Origin: Arthrobacter sp. PGP41
GTDB lineage: Bacteria > Actinomycetota > Actinomycetes > Actinomycetales > Micrococcaceae
Direction of reading: 5' to 3'
DNA length: 64,000 nt
Assembly (NCBI RefSeq): GCF_002953935.1
Contig: NZ_CP026514.1
Span: 372,001 to 436,000 of the forward strand
Under the pieces are notes generated by a model that saw only the letters and a program-made list of their open reading frames with translations, was not told where the DNA came from and searched no databases. Each line of letters opens with the position of its first letter. The first letter of the stretch is position 1. Position numbers and translations under genes: made by a program. Below are positions 26,776-34,482 of the stretch, piece by piece.

Positions 26776-26900
26776 CGGCGGCCGGAGCCGTTGTACTTTT
26801 GGCCAGTTGGGACGGGTGTTTCTGGCCACGAGCCCATTGGGGAAAGATTGCACTTTTCCTAGGCTGGAGGAACAAGGATTCCCCACCAAGGATGGTCTCA

Positions 26901-27119
26901 ATGATGAAACGCATCGCACTGCTCAAGGAACGCCAGGCGGCCGCCGCGGGCGCCCCCTCCACTGCCACCGGCTCGCACTGCCCGGCGTCGGGCCTGTGGA
27001 GCCCGGACCACGATCCGCACACCGTCCTGTCCTTCTTCGAAGGGCACGTTTTTCCCGCGTTCGACGGCGTTCCAACCGTTTGGCGGCGTCGCTCGGCGGG
27101 TGCCGTCTCGGCCAACTAA
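26901..27119 (+). CDS. conserved small actinobacterial-type protein
   Basis: A 72-residue protein (ATG 26901, with AAGG nine bases upstream; ATG 26892 and 26904 are also in frame). The pattern CPASGLWSPDHDPHTVLSFF followed by EGHVFPAFDGVPTVWRR resembles small proteins of actinobacteria with a conserved SGxW ... G..P..DG...W layout. Their function is unknown. There is no signal peptide or membrane segment. It follows the regulator gene by 125 bases and is probably transcribed separately, ending at the palindrome 27135-27197. Confidence 0.6.
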   Translation: MMKRIALLKERQAAAAGAPSTATGSHCPASGLWSPDHDPHTVLSFFEGHVFPAFDGVPTVWRRRSAGAVSAN

Positions 27120-27134
27120 GCCCCGCTTAAACGC

Positions 27135-27197
27135 CAACTGACCCGCAGCAGACGTCGTCAAAAACGCGGTTTCGCGACGTCTGCTGCGAGTCAGTTG
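27135..27197. terminator. 23-bp near-perfect palindrome between convergent genes
   Basis: Arms 27135-27157 and 27175-27197 (CAACTGACCCGCAGCAGACG... on the left) match at 22 of 23 positions around a 17-base loop. It lies between the 72-aa gene and the dodecin gene and could end transcription in both directions. Confidence 0.65.
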
Positions 27198-27206
27198 TTG
27201 CGGGAA

Positions 27207-27419
27207 CTAGTGCTCTTCCAGCCGGAAGCCGATCTTGATGGTGACCTGCCAGTCGGCGATCTTGCCTTCTTCGAGGTGGCCCCGGATTTCCTTGACCTCG
27301 AACCAGTCAAGGTTGCGGAGGGTCTGGGAGGCCTTGGCAACCCCGTTGCGGACGGCGTCGTCCACTCCCTGGTCCGACGTGCCGACGATTTCAGAAATGC
27401 TGTACGTGTGATTGGCCAA
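27207..27419 (-). CDS. dodecin family flavin-binding protein
   Basis: A 70-residue protein matching the dodecin fold along its whole length: YSISEIVGTSDQGVDDAVRN, then ASQTLRNLDWFEVKEIRGHL, then WQVTIKIGFRLEE. Dodecins form hollow dodecamers that store or buffer flavins and, in actinobacteria, also CoA. The tryptophan in NLDWFEV is the residue that stacks on the isoalloxazine. AGGAGCGAAG precedes the start. It is a single-gene unit. Confidence 0.93.
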   Translation of the reverse strand: MANHTYSISEIVGTSDQGVDDAVRNGVAKASQTLRNLDWFEVKEIRGHLEEGKIADWQVTIKIGFRLEEH

Positions 27420-27543
27420 CTTCGCTCCTCGTGATCAACGGTGCTCCCGGTTGCGGGCGGTTCTTGAAGACTAGTAGCACTCGCGGAGCGTTGACCAGCC
27501 CTCATCCGGATGTTCCGCACCGCCGTCAGGCTGAGCCGGCTGC

Positions 27544-28248
27544 CTACTTCGCCTCGAGCACCAGATTCCTGAGGTCGTCCAGGGTCTGCTCCATGTGTGC
27601 GTCCATGGCCTGCCGCGAACGGGTGGCATCCCGGGACTCCAGCGCCTCGGCAATGTTCTGGTGGTGATGAATCGCGTGCTCCTGGATGTCGCGGACAGCC
27701 GAGGTTTCAGTGCGCCGCTTTTCCAGCACCCGATGCAGCGGCTCGAACAGCACAGCCACGAAGACGTTCTCCGAGGCACGCAGGATCAGGTCGTGGAAGG
27801 CCAAATCCGCGTCAACGAACGCGGCCACGTCGTTGACTTCGTGGGCGGCACGCATGGCTGCCACATAGCCGTACAGGGTTTGGATATCAGCGTCGCTGAT
27901 CCTTCCCGCCGCCAGTTCACATGCGCCGGCTTCCAGCATGCGCCGGAGTTCGATGAGCTGGATGGAGGCGTCCGCCTCGTTCTTGCCCTCGGAAGCGGCG
28001 CGCAACACGGCCTCCAGCGATGCCCAGCGGTTGAGGGGGTTTACGAACGTTCCCCGGCCTCGCTCGACGCTCAGGATCCGCTGCGCCTGAAGCGTTTTCA
28101 TGGCCTCGCGGACCGTCATCCGGCTGACCTCATGCCGGGCGCTAAGCTCATGTTCTCCGGGAACGGTGGCGCCGGGCGGGAACTCACCGGCGATGATGCG
28201 GTCCAGGAGCTCGTCCGCCACCTGGCCCACCAGTGATTGCCTCGCCAT
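27544..28248 (-). CDS. GntR/FadR-family (FCD) transcriptional regulator
   Basis: A 234-residue regulator. The N-terminal winged helix is ELLDRIIAGEFPPGATVPGE to VSRMTVREAMKTLQAQRILSVERGRGTFV. The C-terminal FCD domain has the metal/ligand residues in DLAFHDLILRASEN and HHHQNIAEALESRD. It is divergent from the acid-sugar kinase operon. The 160-base interval carries two copies of TGTCTGACA, one centred in a 17-base perfect palindrome. It probably represses that operon and itself until an acid-sugar intermediate binds. Confidence 0.92.
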   Translation of the reverse strand: MARQSLVGQVADELLDRIIAGEFPPGATVPGEHELSARHEVSRMTVREAMKTLQAQRILSVERGRGTFVNPLNRWASLEAVLRAASEGKNEADASIQLIELRRMLEAGACELAAGRISDADIQTLYGYVAAMRAAHEVNDVAAFVDADLAFHDLILRASENVFVAVLFEPLHRVLEKRRTETSAVRDIQEHAIHHHQNIAEALESRDATRSRQAMDAHMEQTLDDLRNLVLEAK

Positions 28249-28276
28249 GCTGCCCCCGATATTCCCTCATTGGATA

Positions 28277-28285
28277 TGTCTGACA
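28277..28285. promoter_or_regulatory. GntR operator candidate 1 (TGTCTGACA)
   Basis: TGTCTGACA within ATATGTCTGACAAGT, 29 bases before the gntR-type start. It is an exact copy of the core of the stronger palindrome at 28335. FCD-type GntR regulators bind such T-G-T-N3-A-C-A cores. Confidence 0.6.
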
Positions 28286-28334
28286 AGTCTACTTGCGCGC
28301 CGTTATGTCCTGTGCCACACTAGCAACCAAATGC

Positions 28335-28351
28335 AAGATGTCTGACATCTT
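28335..28351. promoter_or_regulatory. GntR operator candidate 2 (17-bp perfect palindrome)
   Basis: AAGATGTCTGACATCTT is perfectly symmetrical around 28343 and holds the TGTCTGACA core at 28339-28347. It lies 56 bases before the kinase start, a position suited to repression of the plus-strand operon. The cores of the two sites are 62 bases apart, about six helical turns. Confidence 0.7.
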
Positions 28352-28407
28352 ACACCTACCTTTACATCAGGATCCATTCATCGGGTCCATACACAACGGA
28401 GTGCACT

Positions 28408-29886
28408 GTGACGCTTGAAGCAGACGTCCTGGCCGCGTATCCGGCCGAGGTCCGGATTCCCGCCGAACTGGTAGCCAGCACCCTGGCTGCCTCCAACGCG
28501 GAGACCCCGCGTGTCCTGGTCGTGCTCGACGACGACCCCACCGGAACGCAGTCCGTGGCAGACCTGCCCGTGCTCACCCGCTGGGAGGTGGAAGACTTCA
28601 TCTGGGCTTTCAGCCAGTCGAAGCCCGCTGTCTACGTCCTCACGAACACCCGCAGCCTGGACCCTGCCGAGGCTGCCGCCCGCAATGAAGAAGTGGTCCG
28701 CAACGCCCTCGCAGCAGCTGGGTCCCCGGAAGAACTGCGCCTTGGCTTCGTCAGCCGCAGCGACTCCACCCTGCGCGGCCACTATCCCCTGGAGCCGGAC
28801 GTCATCGCGGCCACCGTGTCAGGCGTCAGCGGGGAAAAGACCGACGGCGTTGTGCTGGTACCGGCCTTCCCCGACGCCGGGCGGGTCACCATTGGCGGCG
28901 TCCACTACATGCGCGGCACCGGAGAAGCGGCCGGCACCCTCATCCCGGTGTCCGACACAGAGTTCGCCAAGGACGCCACCTTCGGCTTTTCCACCTCCGT
29001 GATGGCCGACTACGTCGAGGAGAAGTCCAAGGGCCGCTTCGCCGCGGACAGGGTCATCGTCCTGGACCTGAACATCATCCGCGCCGGCGCGGCAGCCCAG
29101 GACCCTGCCATCTCTGCCAACGCCATCGCCGACGCACTCGAGCGGGCCACGGATTCCACCCCCATCGTGGCTGACATCGTGACCGAAAACGACCTCCGTG
29201 CCCTGTCCCTCGGCCTGGAAGAAGCCGAACGGCGCGGCAAGAAGCTCCTTTACCGCGTTGGGCCGCCGTTTGGCCGTGCCCGGATCGGCCAGGAAATCCG
29301 CAGCGCACTCAGCGGTGCGGAAGCCTACGCCGGAAACACCCCGTCGGAAGCGGGCGGCCTGATCGTCGTCGGCTCCCATGTTGGCGTCACCACCCGCCAG
29401 CTCAAGGCCCTGACCGAACAGCACAGCGCGGCCCGCATCGTGGAGATCGACGTCGAAAAGCTCCTCGGCCCGGAAGCCGCCAGCCACCTGGATCAGACGG
29501 TGGACGCGGTTGTCGAGGCCCTCCGCGGCGGGGACGTCATTGTCCACACCAGCCGCCTGCTCATCAAGACAGACGATCCCGCCGAAAGCCTGCGGATCGC
29601 ACGCACCGTGTCCGCCGCCGTCGTCGCCGTGGTCAACCGGACCCTGAAGACCTTCCCGCCGCGGTTCGTCATCGCCAAGGGCGGCATCACCTCCTCCGAC
29701 GTTGCCGCCCACGGCCTGGAAATCCGGCACGCCATTGTCCGCGGCCCCATGCTTCCCGGCATCGTCTCGCTCTGGGAACCGGTGGATGGCCCCGCCAAGG
29801 GCATCCCGTACATCGTCTTCGCCGGCAACGTGGGCGACGACCAGTCACTGGCCGACGTCACCCGCAAGCTCAGCAACACCTTTTAG
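28408..29886 (+). CDS. four-carbon acid sugar kinase family protein (DUF1537)
   Basis: A 492-residue ATP-dependent kinase of the OtnK/LtnK/DtnK family (GTG start, GGAG upstream). The N-terminal substrate domain shows LVVLDDDPTGTQSVADLPVLT, TNTRSLDPAEAAARNEEVVR and LGFVSRSDSTLRGHYPLEPD. The C-terminal nucleotide domain shows LIVVGSHVGVTTRQL, VIVHTSRLLIKTDD and RFVIAKGGITSSDVA. Family members phosphorylate 2-oxo- or 3-oxo-tetronates, threonate or erythronate. The dehydrogenase and aldolase that follow fit oxidation, 4-phosphorylation and cleavage of a tetronate or related acid sugar. The exact substrate cannot be read from sequence. Confidence 0.9.
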   Translation: MTLEADVLAAYPAEVRIPAELVASTLAASNAETPRVLVVLDDDPTGTQSVADLPVLTRWEVEDFIWAFSQSKPAVYVLTNTRSLDPAEAAARNEEVVRNALAAAGSPEELRLGFVSRSDSTLRGHYPLEPDVIAATVSGVSGEKTDGVVLVPAFPDAGRVTIGGVHYMRGTGEAAGTLIPVSDTEFAKDATFGFSTSVMADYVEEKSKGRFAADRVIVLDLNIIRAGAAAQDPAISANAIADALERATDSTPIVADIVTENDLRALSLGLEEAERRGKKLLYRVGPPFGRARIGQEIRSALSGAEAYAGNTPSEAGGLIVVGSHVGVTTRQLKALTEQHSAARIVEIDVEKLLGPEAASHLDQTVDAVVEALRGGDVIVHTSRLLIKTDDPAESLRIARTVSAAVVAVVNRTLKTFPPRFVIAKGGITSSDVAAHGLEIRHAIVRGPMLPGIVSLWEPVDGPAKGIPYIVFAGNVGDDQSLADVTRKLSNTF

Positions 29887-29905
29887 GAATCCAAGGAAGA
29901 ACACC

Positions 29906-30805
29906 ATGACCAGTAACTACACCGTCACAGTCCTGGGCCTCGGCGCCATGGGCCTGCCCATGGCCACCCGCCTGGCTTCCCGGCTGTCAGTCCACGGCTT
30001 CGACATCGCCGAACCGCGCCTGAAGCTTGCCGAAGAAGCCGGCATTGCCACCTTCGCCTCGGCCCGCGAAGCCGCCAAGGGCGCCGACGCCGTGCTCCTG
30101 GCCGTCCGCAACGGCGAGCAGCTCAACGAGGTCCTCTTCGGCGAGGACGGCGTGGCCTCCGTGCTTGAGCCCGGCGCCGTCGTCATCCTCGGCAGCACGG
30201 TGGGCACTGAAGCCATCCCCGCAACCGTCGCCAAGCTTGCCGAATACGGCGTGGACCTCGTGGACGCGCCGTTGTCCGGCGGCCCCAAGCGCGCCGGCGA
30301 AGGCGACCTGCTGATCGTCGTCGGCGCTTCCCCCGAAGCCCGCGAAAAGGCAGCCCCCGCGTTGGACCTGCTGGCCTCCACCCTGACCGTGGTGGGCGAC
30401 AAGCCCGGCGACGGCCAGGCCCTCAAGACCGTCAACCAGCTCCTCTGCGGCGTGCACATCGCCGCAGCGGCCGAAGCCATGGCCCTCGCGGACGCCCTCG
30501 GCCTGGACCAGGCCAAGACCCTCGCCGCCCTTGAGGCAGGCGCCGCCGGGTCCTTCATGCTCTCCAACCGCGGCCCGCGCATCCTTGAGGCCTACAACGA
30601 GGAAGGCGCCGAGGTCCTCTCCCGCCTGGACATCTTCGTCAAGGACATGGGCATCGTGGGCAAGGCCACCCGTGCCGCCGGCCTGGCAGCGCCCGTTGCC
30701 GCTGCAGCCGAGCAGCTTTACCTGCTGGGCCAGGCCCAGGGCCTCGCCGCCGCCGACGACTCCGCCGTCATCAAGGTTGTTGCCCCCGCCAAGCGCACCG
30801 CGTAG
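29906..30805 (+). CDS. NAD-binding beta-hydroxyacid dehydrogenase (LtnD-like)
   Basis: A 299-residue enzyme of the 3-hydroxyisobutyrate/threonate dehydrogenase family. AAGGAAG lies six bases before ATG 29906. Features in order: Rossmann motif VLGLGAMGLPMATRLA (residues 9-24), the substrate loop DAPLSGGPKRAGEGDLLIVVG (about 120-140) and catalytic Lys174 in ALKTVNQLLCG. Homologues beside DUF1537 kinases oxidise L-threonate or D-erythronate to the 2- or 3-oxo acid. It follows the kinase gene by 19 bases and is in the same operon. Confidence 0.9.
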   Translation: MTSNYTVTVLGLGAMGLPMATRLASRLSVHGFDIAEPRLKLAEEAGIATFASAREAAKGADAVLLAVRNGEQLNEVLFGEDGVASVLEPGAVVILGSTVGTEAIPATVAKLAEYGVDLVDAPLSGGPKRAGEGDLLIVVGASPEAREKAAPALDLLASTLTVVGDKPGDGQALKTVNQLLCGVHIAAAAEAMALADALGLDQAKTLAALEAGAAGSFMLSNRGPRILEAYNEEGAEVLSRLDIFVKDMGIVGKATRAAGLAAPVAAAAEQLYLLGQAQGLAAADDSAVIKVVAPAKRTA

Positions 30806-30835
30806 GCACCTGCCTCCAGCACTTCCCTGAAAGGC

Positions 30836-30868
30836 ACGACGACGGCGGTCCCCTTTCGCCGTCGTCGT
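30836..30868. terminator. perfect 12-bp hairpin after the dehydrogenase gene
   Basis: ACGACGACGGCG (30836-30847) and CGCCGTCGTCGT (30857-30868) pair perfectly around CCCC/TTT-containing loop bases. It may partly terminate or protect the kinase-dehydrogenase mRNA before the 48-aa ORF and aldolase. Confidence 0.55.
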
Positions 30869-30954
30869 ACCCCTGCGGTTCCCCGACTAAGAAACAACCA
30901 GCGCCTGATGGCCCGTCTTCTGGAAGACCGGCCTGTCGAAGGAGACACCCCGTA

Positions 30955-31101
30955 ATGAACCACCTGATGTACCCGCTGATCGCGCGGGCGGCTGAAACTC
31001 CAGCCATCAAACCCGCAGTGGAGCTTGGTACTCCGCTGCTCCTGACCGGCTTTGTCCTGGCCTTCGTGGCCTGGATCCCGGTGGGAGGCCTGGGCATCTG
31101 A
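30955..31101 (+). CDS. 48-aa single-pass membrane peptide in acid-sugar operon
   Basis: Too short for ordinary ORF lists. ATG 30955 is preceded by GAAGGAGA at 30938-30945. The product MNHLMYPLIARAAETPAIKP plus a second half with one hydrophobic segment (TPLLLTGFVLAFVAWIPVGG) ends LGI. The TGA overlaps the aldolase ATG by one base (TGATG), so translation of the aldolase would be coupled to it. It could be a small transport accessory or membrane tether, or the relic of a lost permease C-terminus. I do not recognise a family. Confidence 0.6.
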   Translation: MNHLMYPLIARAAETPAIKPAVELGTPLLLTGFVLAFVAWIPVGGLGI

Positions 31102-31952
31102 TGCGCACACGACTCGATCACCTGGTAACCTCCGCCCTCCAGCAGGGTTCCGCCGTGCCGGCCTTCACCTGCTACGACTTTACGACGGCGCTGGCCGTGG
31201 TGGCGGCGGCGGAGGAATCCGGCCGCGGCGTCATCCTGCTGGTTGCCCCCAGGACTGCCGCCACCTCCAACGGCCTGCGCCTCATCGGTGCACTCCGTGG
31301 CCTCGCCGACGCTGCGTCCGTCCCGGTTGCGGTGCAGCTTGACCACGCAACGGACCTTCGGGTGATGGCCGACGCCGTTGCGGCAGGGGCGGATTCCGTC
31401 CTCGCCGACGGTTCCTCCCTTCCTTACGAGGACAACATTGGGCTGGTCCGGGCGACCCGTGCGTTGCTGGGGCCGGACGTGGTACTGGAAGCCGAGCTTG
31501 GCGGGCTCGCCGGCGACGAGGACCGCGCCTTCAGCGCGGACCAGGCCGGAGTCGCCGTGGCCGGCCTCACCGACTCCGCGCTGGTGGAGGACTTTGTGGC
31601 CCGGACCGGCGCCGAACTGCTGGCTGTCGCCGTCGGAAACGTCCACGGTAAATACAAGGGCGAGCCGCAGCTGCGCTGGGACGTGCTGCAGGACATTGCG
31701 GTGCGCACGCACATTCCGCTGGTCCTGCACGGGGCCTCCGGAATCCCGGCGGGGGAGCTGGTGAAGGCGGCCTCCATGAACGTTGGCAAGGTCAATTTCA
31801 ACACGGAGCTCCGCACCGGCGTGCTGGCCACGCTTGAGGAGCAGCTTCCGGGACACCGCGCCGACGGCGAGAACCTGCAGGCGCTCCTGGGCCACTGGAA
31901 CAGCTCCGCCCGCCACTTCGCAACCACCACGCTGGCGACGCTCACGCGCTGA
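31101..31952 (+). CDS. class II fructose-bisphosphate aldolase family protein (GatY/KbaY-like)
   Basis: A 283-residue zinc-dependent aldolase. Catalytic Asp81 and zinc ligand His82 are in VAVQLDHATD, and further ligands are His182 (VGNVHGKYKG) and His210 (LVLHGASGIP). Glu132 lies in LEAELGGLAG. The phosphate-binding ADGSSLPYEDN replaces the usual MIDGS, and NVGKVNFNTELR is conserved. In this operon it would cleave the phosphorylated oxo acid sugar, a job done in most DUF1537 loci by a class II fuculose-type (OtnC) or RLP decarboxylase. The initiator ATG overlaps the stop of the 48-aa ORF. Confidence 0.88.
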   Translation: MRTRLDHLVTSALQQGSAVPAFTCYDFTTALAVVAAAEESGRGVILLVAPRTAATSNGLRLIGALRGLADAASVPVAVQLDHATDLRVMADAVAAGADSVLADGSSLPYEDNIGLVRATRALLGPDVVLEAELGGLAGDEDRAFSADQAGVAVAGLTDSALVEDFVARTGAELLAVAVGNVHGKYKGEPQLRWDVLQDIAVRTHIPLVLHGASGIPAGELVKAASMNVGKVNFNTELRTGVLATLEEQLPGHRADGENLQALLGHWNSSARHFATTTLATLTR

Positions 31953-31962
31953 GTTTTCCTCA

Positions 31963-32003
31963 GGGAGGCCAGGATCAACCATGATCCTGGCCTTCCTCCT
32001 TTT
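31963..32003. terminator. intrinsic terminator after aldolase gene
   Basis: GGCCAGGATCA (31967-31977) pairs with TGATCCTGGCC (31982-31992) around a four-base loop, followed by TTCCTCCTTTTG. This strong hairpin with a T-run ends the acid-sugar operon. Confidence 0.75.
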
Positions 32004-32099
32004 GTGATCCTGGTGTCCTCTTCAAGCTCACCCTTAACCTGAGCCTGCTTCCGGGCGCACAATGGAGCTGTAACGAGCAGTTTCCGTAAAGGATTGAAC

Positions 32100-33413
32100 G
32101 TGGGCGGCGCACAGGAGCAGGGGACATCCCAGCAGCCCGGTACGGCAGCCAGCCGTGACGAGGTGCTCGACCTTGTCCGGTTCATTTGCCTGGCACTGGT
32201 GGTGGTTGGCCACTCCATGATGGGCAGCCCCGTCCTGCATCCGGACGGAACGGTCACCACCCACAACACCCTGGCCGAGCAGGACTGGTTTGAACCCGTG
32301 ATCTGGGTGTTCATGGTCATGCCGCTGTTCTTTGTTGCCGGCGGCGCCACGGGCCTGCAGTCCTGGCAGCGGCTCAAGGCCCAGGGCGGCACCGCCGCTG
32401 AGTTCCTCCAGGCACGCCTGCTGCGGATGGTGCGGCCCGCCGCTGCCCTGCTGGCGGTAATGTTCCTTGGGCTCTGGACGGCCGGGCTGCTCGGCGTGCA
32501 TCCGCAGGTGGTGGAGCTGATGGCAGCCGGGGCCGGGATGCCGCTCTGGTTCCTCGCGGCGTACCTGGCGGCGCAGCTTTCCATTCCGCTCCTGGCAGCC
32601 TTCCATGCGCGGAGCCCCTGGCTGGCAATGGGGGTCCTTGCTGCCCTGGTGGTGGCCGTGGACTGCCTCCGCGGAACGCTGCCCCTGCTCGCATATGCCA
32701 ACCTGGTGTTCCTCTGGTGTGCGGTGCAGCAGCTGGGGTTCCTGGCCGCCGACGGCCGCTTCGCCAGGCTGTCCAAGTCCGGCCTGCTCGCGCTCATCCT
32801 CGCCGCGAACCTCCTGCTCGGCCTCGTCGCTGCCCTGGGCCTGTACTCCGGGAACATGCTGGTCAACCTCAACCCGCCGAACCTGACCCTCTTCCTCCTG
32901 GGCATTTCGCAGGCCGCACTGATCGAACTGGTCCGGCCTGCGCTGGCGCCGCTCTGCTCCCTCGGATGGATGCGGACACTGCTGCGGGTGGCCGGCGGAC
33001 GCTCGCTGACCGTGTACCTGTGGCACCTTCCCCTGCTGGTGGGAATGTCAGGCCTGCTCCTCCTCACCCCCGTCCCCAAGCCCGCCGCCGGAACTGCGGA
33101 GTGGTGGTGGGCAAGGCCACTGGTCCTGCTGTCGTTGCTCCTGCTGCTGCTTCCGGCGGTGGCGGCGTTCGGCCGCCTGGAGGATCGGCCGACGGCGGCA
33201 CTTCAGGGCCGCCGTCCGCCGGCCATGGCGGTGGCGGCCGCCGTCGTGGTGGTCTTCACCCCCGCCGCGGTAGGGGCCGCAATCAACGGGCTGACGCTGG
33301 GACTGCTGGGGGCCGGGGCAGCCTGCTTCCTCCTGGCACTGGTGCTGCTGCACGGGGTGCGGCGCCCGCTGCGGACCGGATCCGCTCCCACGGCAACGGA
33401 AATGTCCCGCTAG
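32100..33413 (+). CDS. acyltransferase 3 family membrane protein
   Basis: A 437-residue integral membrane protein. AAAGGA six bases before GTG 32100 supports this start; TTG 32094 overlaps that site. It opens with RDEVLDLVRFICLALVVVGHSMMGSP, the conserved acyltransferase-3 entry helix with its catalytic histidine. About ten hydrophobic segments follow, and GRSLTVYLWHLPLL is the late signature. Such proteins transfer acetyl or other acyl groups to exported polysaccharides, lipids or peptidoglycan. No glycan cluster surrounds it, so the acceptor is unknown. The C-terminal helices may extend function to transport of the acyl group. Confidence 0.85.
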   Translation: MGGAQEQGTSQQPGTAASRDEVLDLVRFICLALVVVGHSMMGSPVLHPDGTVTTHNTLAEQDWFEPVIWVFMVMPLFFVAGGATGLQSWQRLKAQGGTAAEFLQARLLRMVRPAAALLAVMFLGLWTAGLLGVHPQVVELMAAGAGMPLWFLAAYLAAQLSIPLLAAFHARSPWLAMGVLAALVVAVDCLRGTLPLLAYANLVFLWCAVQQLGFLAADGRFARLSKSGLLALILAANLLLGLVAALGLYSGNMLVNLNPPNLTLFLLGISQAALIELVRPALAPLCSLGWMRTLLRVAGGRSLTVYLWHLPLLVGMSGLLLLTPVPKPAAGTAEWWWARPLVLLSLLLLLLPAVAAFGRLEDRPTAALQGRRPPAMAVAAAVVVVFTPAAVGAAINGLTLGLLGAGAACFLLALVLLHGVRRPLRTGSAPTATEMSR

Positions 33414-33455
33414 CCAAACTACTTGGCTGGCTGCCCGGTTCGGCGGTGTACGCGA

Positions 33456-33659
33456 TCAGGTGAGCCCTTCGCCGGGAAGCTCCAATGCGTCGCCGGTAAG
33501 TTCGATCTCGCTGACGAGCGGATTGCGCATGGTCTTGCGGGCCAGGTTCATGGGCAACGTGGCCGGGAGCCTTTCGATGCTGGGGCGCACCTCGGCTGGG
33601 TAGGAGAGCGCGCGAGGAGGCATTGCCAGCGGAGTGAAGTAGTGCCAGTGTCGAACCAT
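33456..33659 (-). CDS. hypothetical protein
   Basis: A 67-residue frame starting MVRHWHYFTPLAMPPRALSY with GC-rich third codon positions, which favours a real gene over a shadow. No domain, signal peptide or membrane segment is evident. Its ATG (33659) and the ATG of the divergent GNAT gene (33658) overlap back to back, so each ribosome-binding site must lie inside the other gene. That crowding lowers confidence in at least one of the two starts. Confidence 0.5.
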   Translation of the reverse strand: MVRHWHYFTPLAMPPRALSYPAEVRPSIERLPATLPMNLARKTMRNPLVSEIELTGDALELPGEGLT

Positions 33660-33987
33660 GACCGAGAACACGATGTCCAGCGAGGATAAGTTCGCCCCCG
33701 ATGTTTCTGTGCGGCGCAACGATACGCAGCACCGTTATGAGCTACACGTGGGTGGTGTCCTCGCCGTCCAGTCCTTCTACCGGGACTTGCCGGGCCACAT
33801 AGACTTCTCCCACACGGAGACCGGCGAGGAATTCGAGGGGCAGGGACTCGGACGCGTCCTGGCCCATTTCGCGCTCGACGATGTTGTGGCGTCAGGAAAG
33901 CGGATCATCCCGCATTGCCCCTTCATCGCCGGCTACCTCCGTCAGCATGAGGGGTACGAGCAGTGCGTGGATTGGCCGGACAGCTGA
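33658..33987 (+). CDS. NATD1-like GNAT family N-acetyltransferase
   Basis: A 109-residue short GNAT-fold protein of the YidJ/NATD1 type. The acetyl-CoA-binding loop is FSHTETGEEFEGQGLGRVLAHFALDDVVASGKRIIPHCPFIAGYLRQH, and the protein ends near YEQCVDWPDS. These small proteins are widespread and function is undefined. A second ATG at 33673 (MSSEDKF) would avoid the overlap with the divergent hypothetical gene and is equally plausible. Confidence 0.85.
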   Translation: MTENTMSSEDKFAPDVSVRRNDTQHRYELHVGGVLAVQSFYRDLPGHIDFSHTETGEEFEGQGLGRVLAHFALDDVVASGKRIIPHCPFIAGYLRQHEGYEQCVDWPDS

Positions 33988-34077
33988 TCCGCTTCCGAAC
34001 ACTTGAGCCGGACGGCTGAGGGCGACCCGCCGATCCAGGACCGTCACGGGTTCCGCACGAGGGGCGTTTCCGCGCAC

Positions 34078-34389
34078 TCAGCTGGCGAGTGCGTGCCCGC
34101 TGAGGACCGGGACGTCGATGGTGAAGCCGCAGGCGCAGCGGTACGTCTCCACGTGCTCGGAAACCGCACCCACGCCCACCGGGGCCGCTGTGGTCCCGTC
34201 CACATACACGGGCATCCGAACGGGGAGTGCCTCCGGATCCACCAGCTCCATCGGAGTGCGGCAGTGCATCCGCGAATTGAGTGTGACCAGCAATCCCACG
34301 TCCGCGGGCCGGGTGGAGGTCAACGGAGTTTCTGCTCCTGCGTAACGTTCCCCGGGCACCGTAAGCTGGCCTTCAATAACGCTGGTCAT
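34078..34389 (-). CDS. conserved hypothetical protein with C-terminal CxC motif
   Basis: A 103-residue protein. AAGG nine bases before ATG 34389 favours MTSVIEGQLTVPGERYAG over the ATG three codons upstream. The middle has TLNSRMHCRTPMELVDPEAL, and the end has YRCACGFTIDVPVLSGHALA, where CxC resembles half of a zinc site. There is no membrane segment. I do not recognise a characterised family. It is preceded by the TTGGCAA-N8-TAAGCATG motif shared with the GlsB-type stress gene, so stress induction is possible. Confidence 0.65.
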   Translation of the reverse strand: MTSVIEGQLTVPGERYAGAETPLTSTRPADVGLLVTLNSRMHCRTPMELVDPEALPVRMPVYVDGTTAAPVGVGAVSEHVETYRCACGFTIDVPVLSGHALAS

Positions 34390-34482
34390 GATGTTCATCC
34401 TTGGGCTTCTTTCACGAAGCTGCCGGCGTTGGCAGCCCCGCCGCGAACTGCTTGCGGAGGTTCATTTACCCCATAAGCAAAG

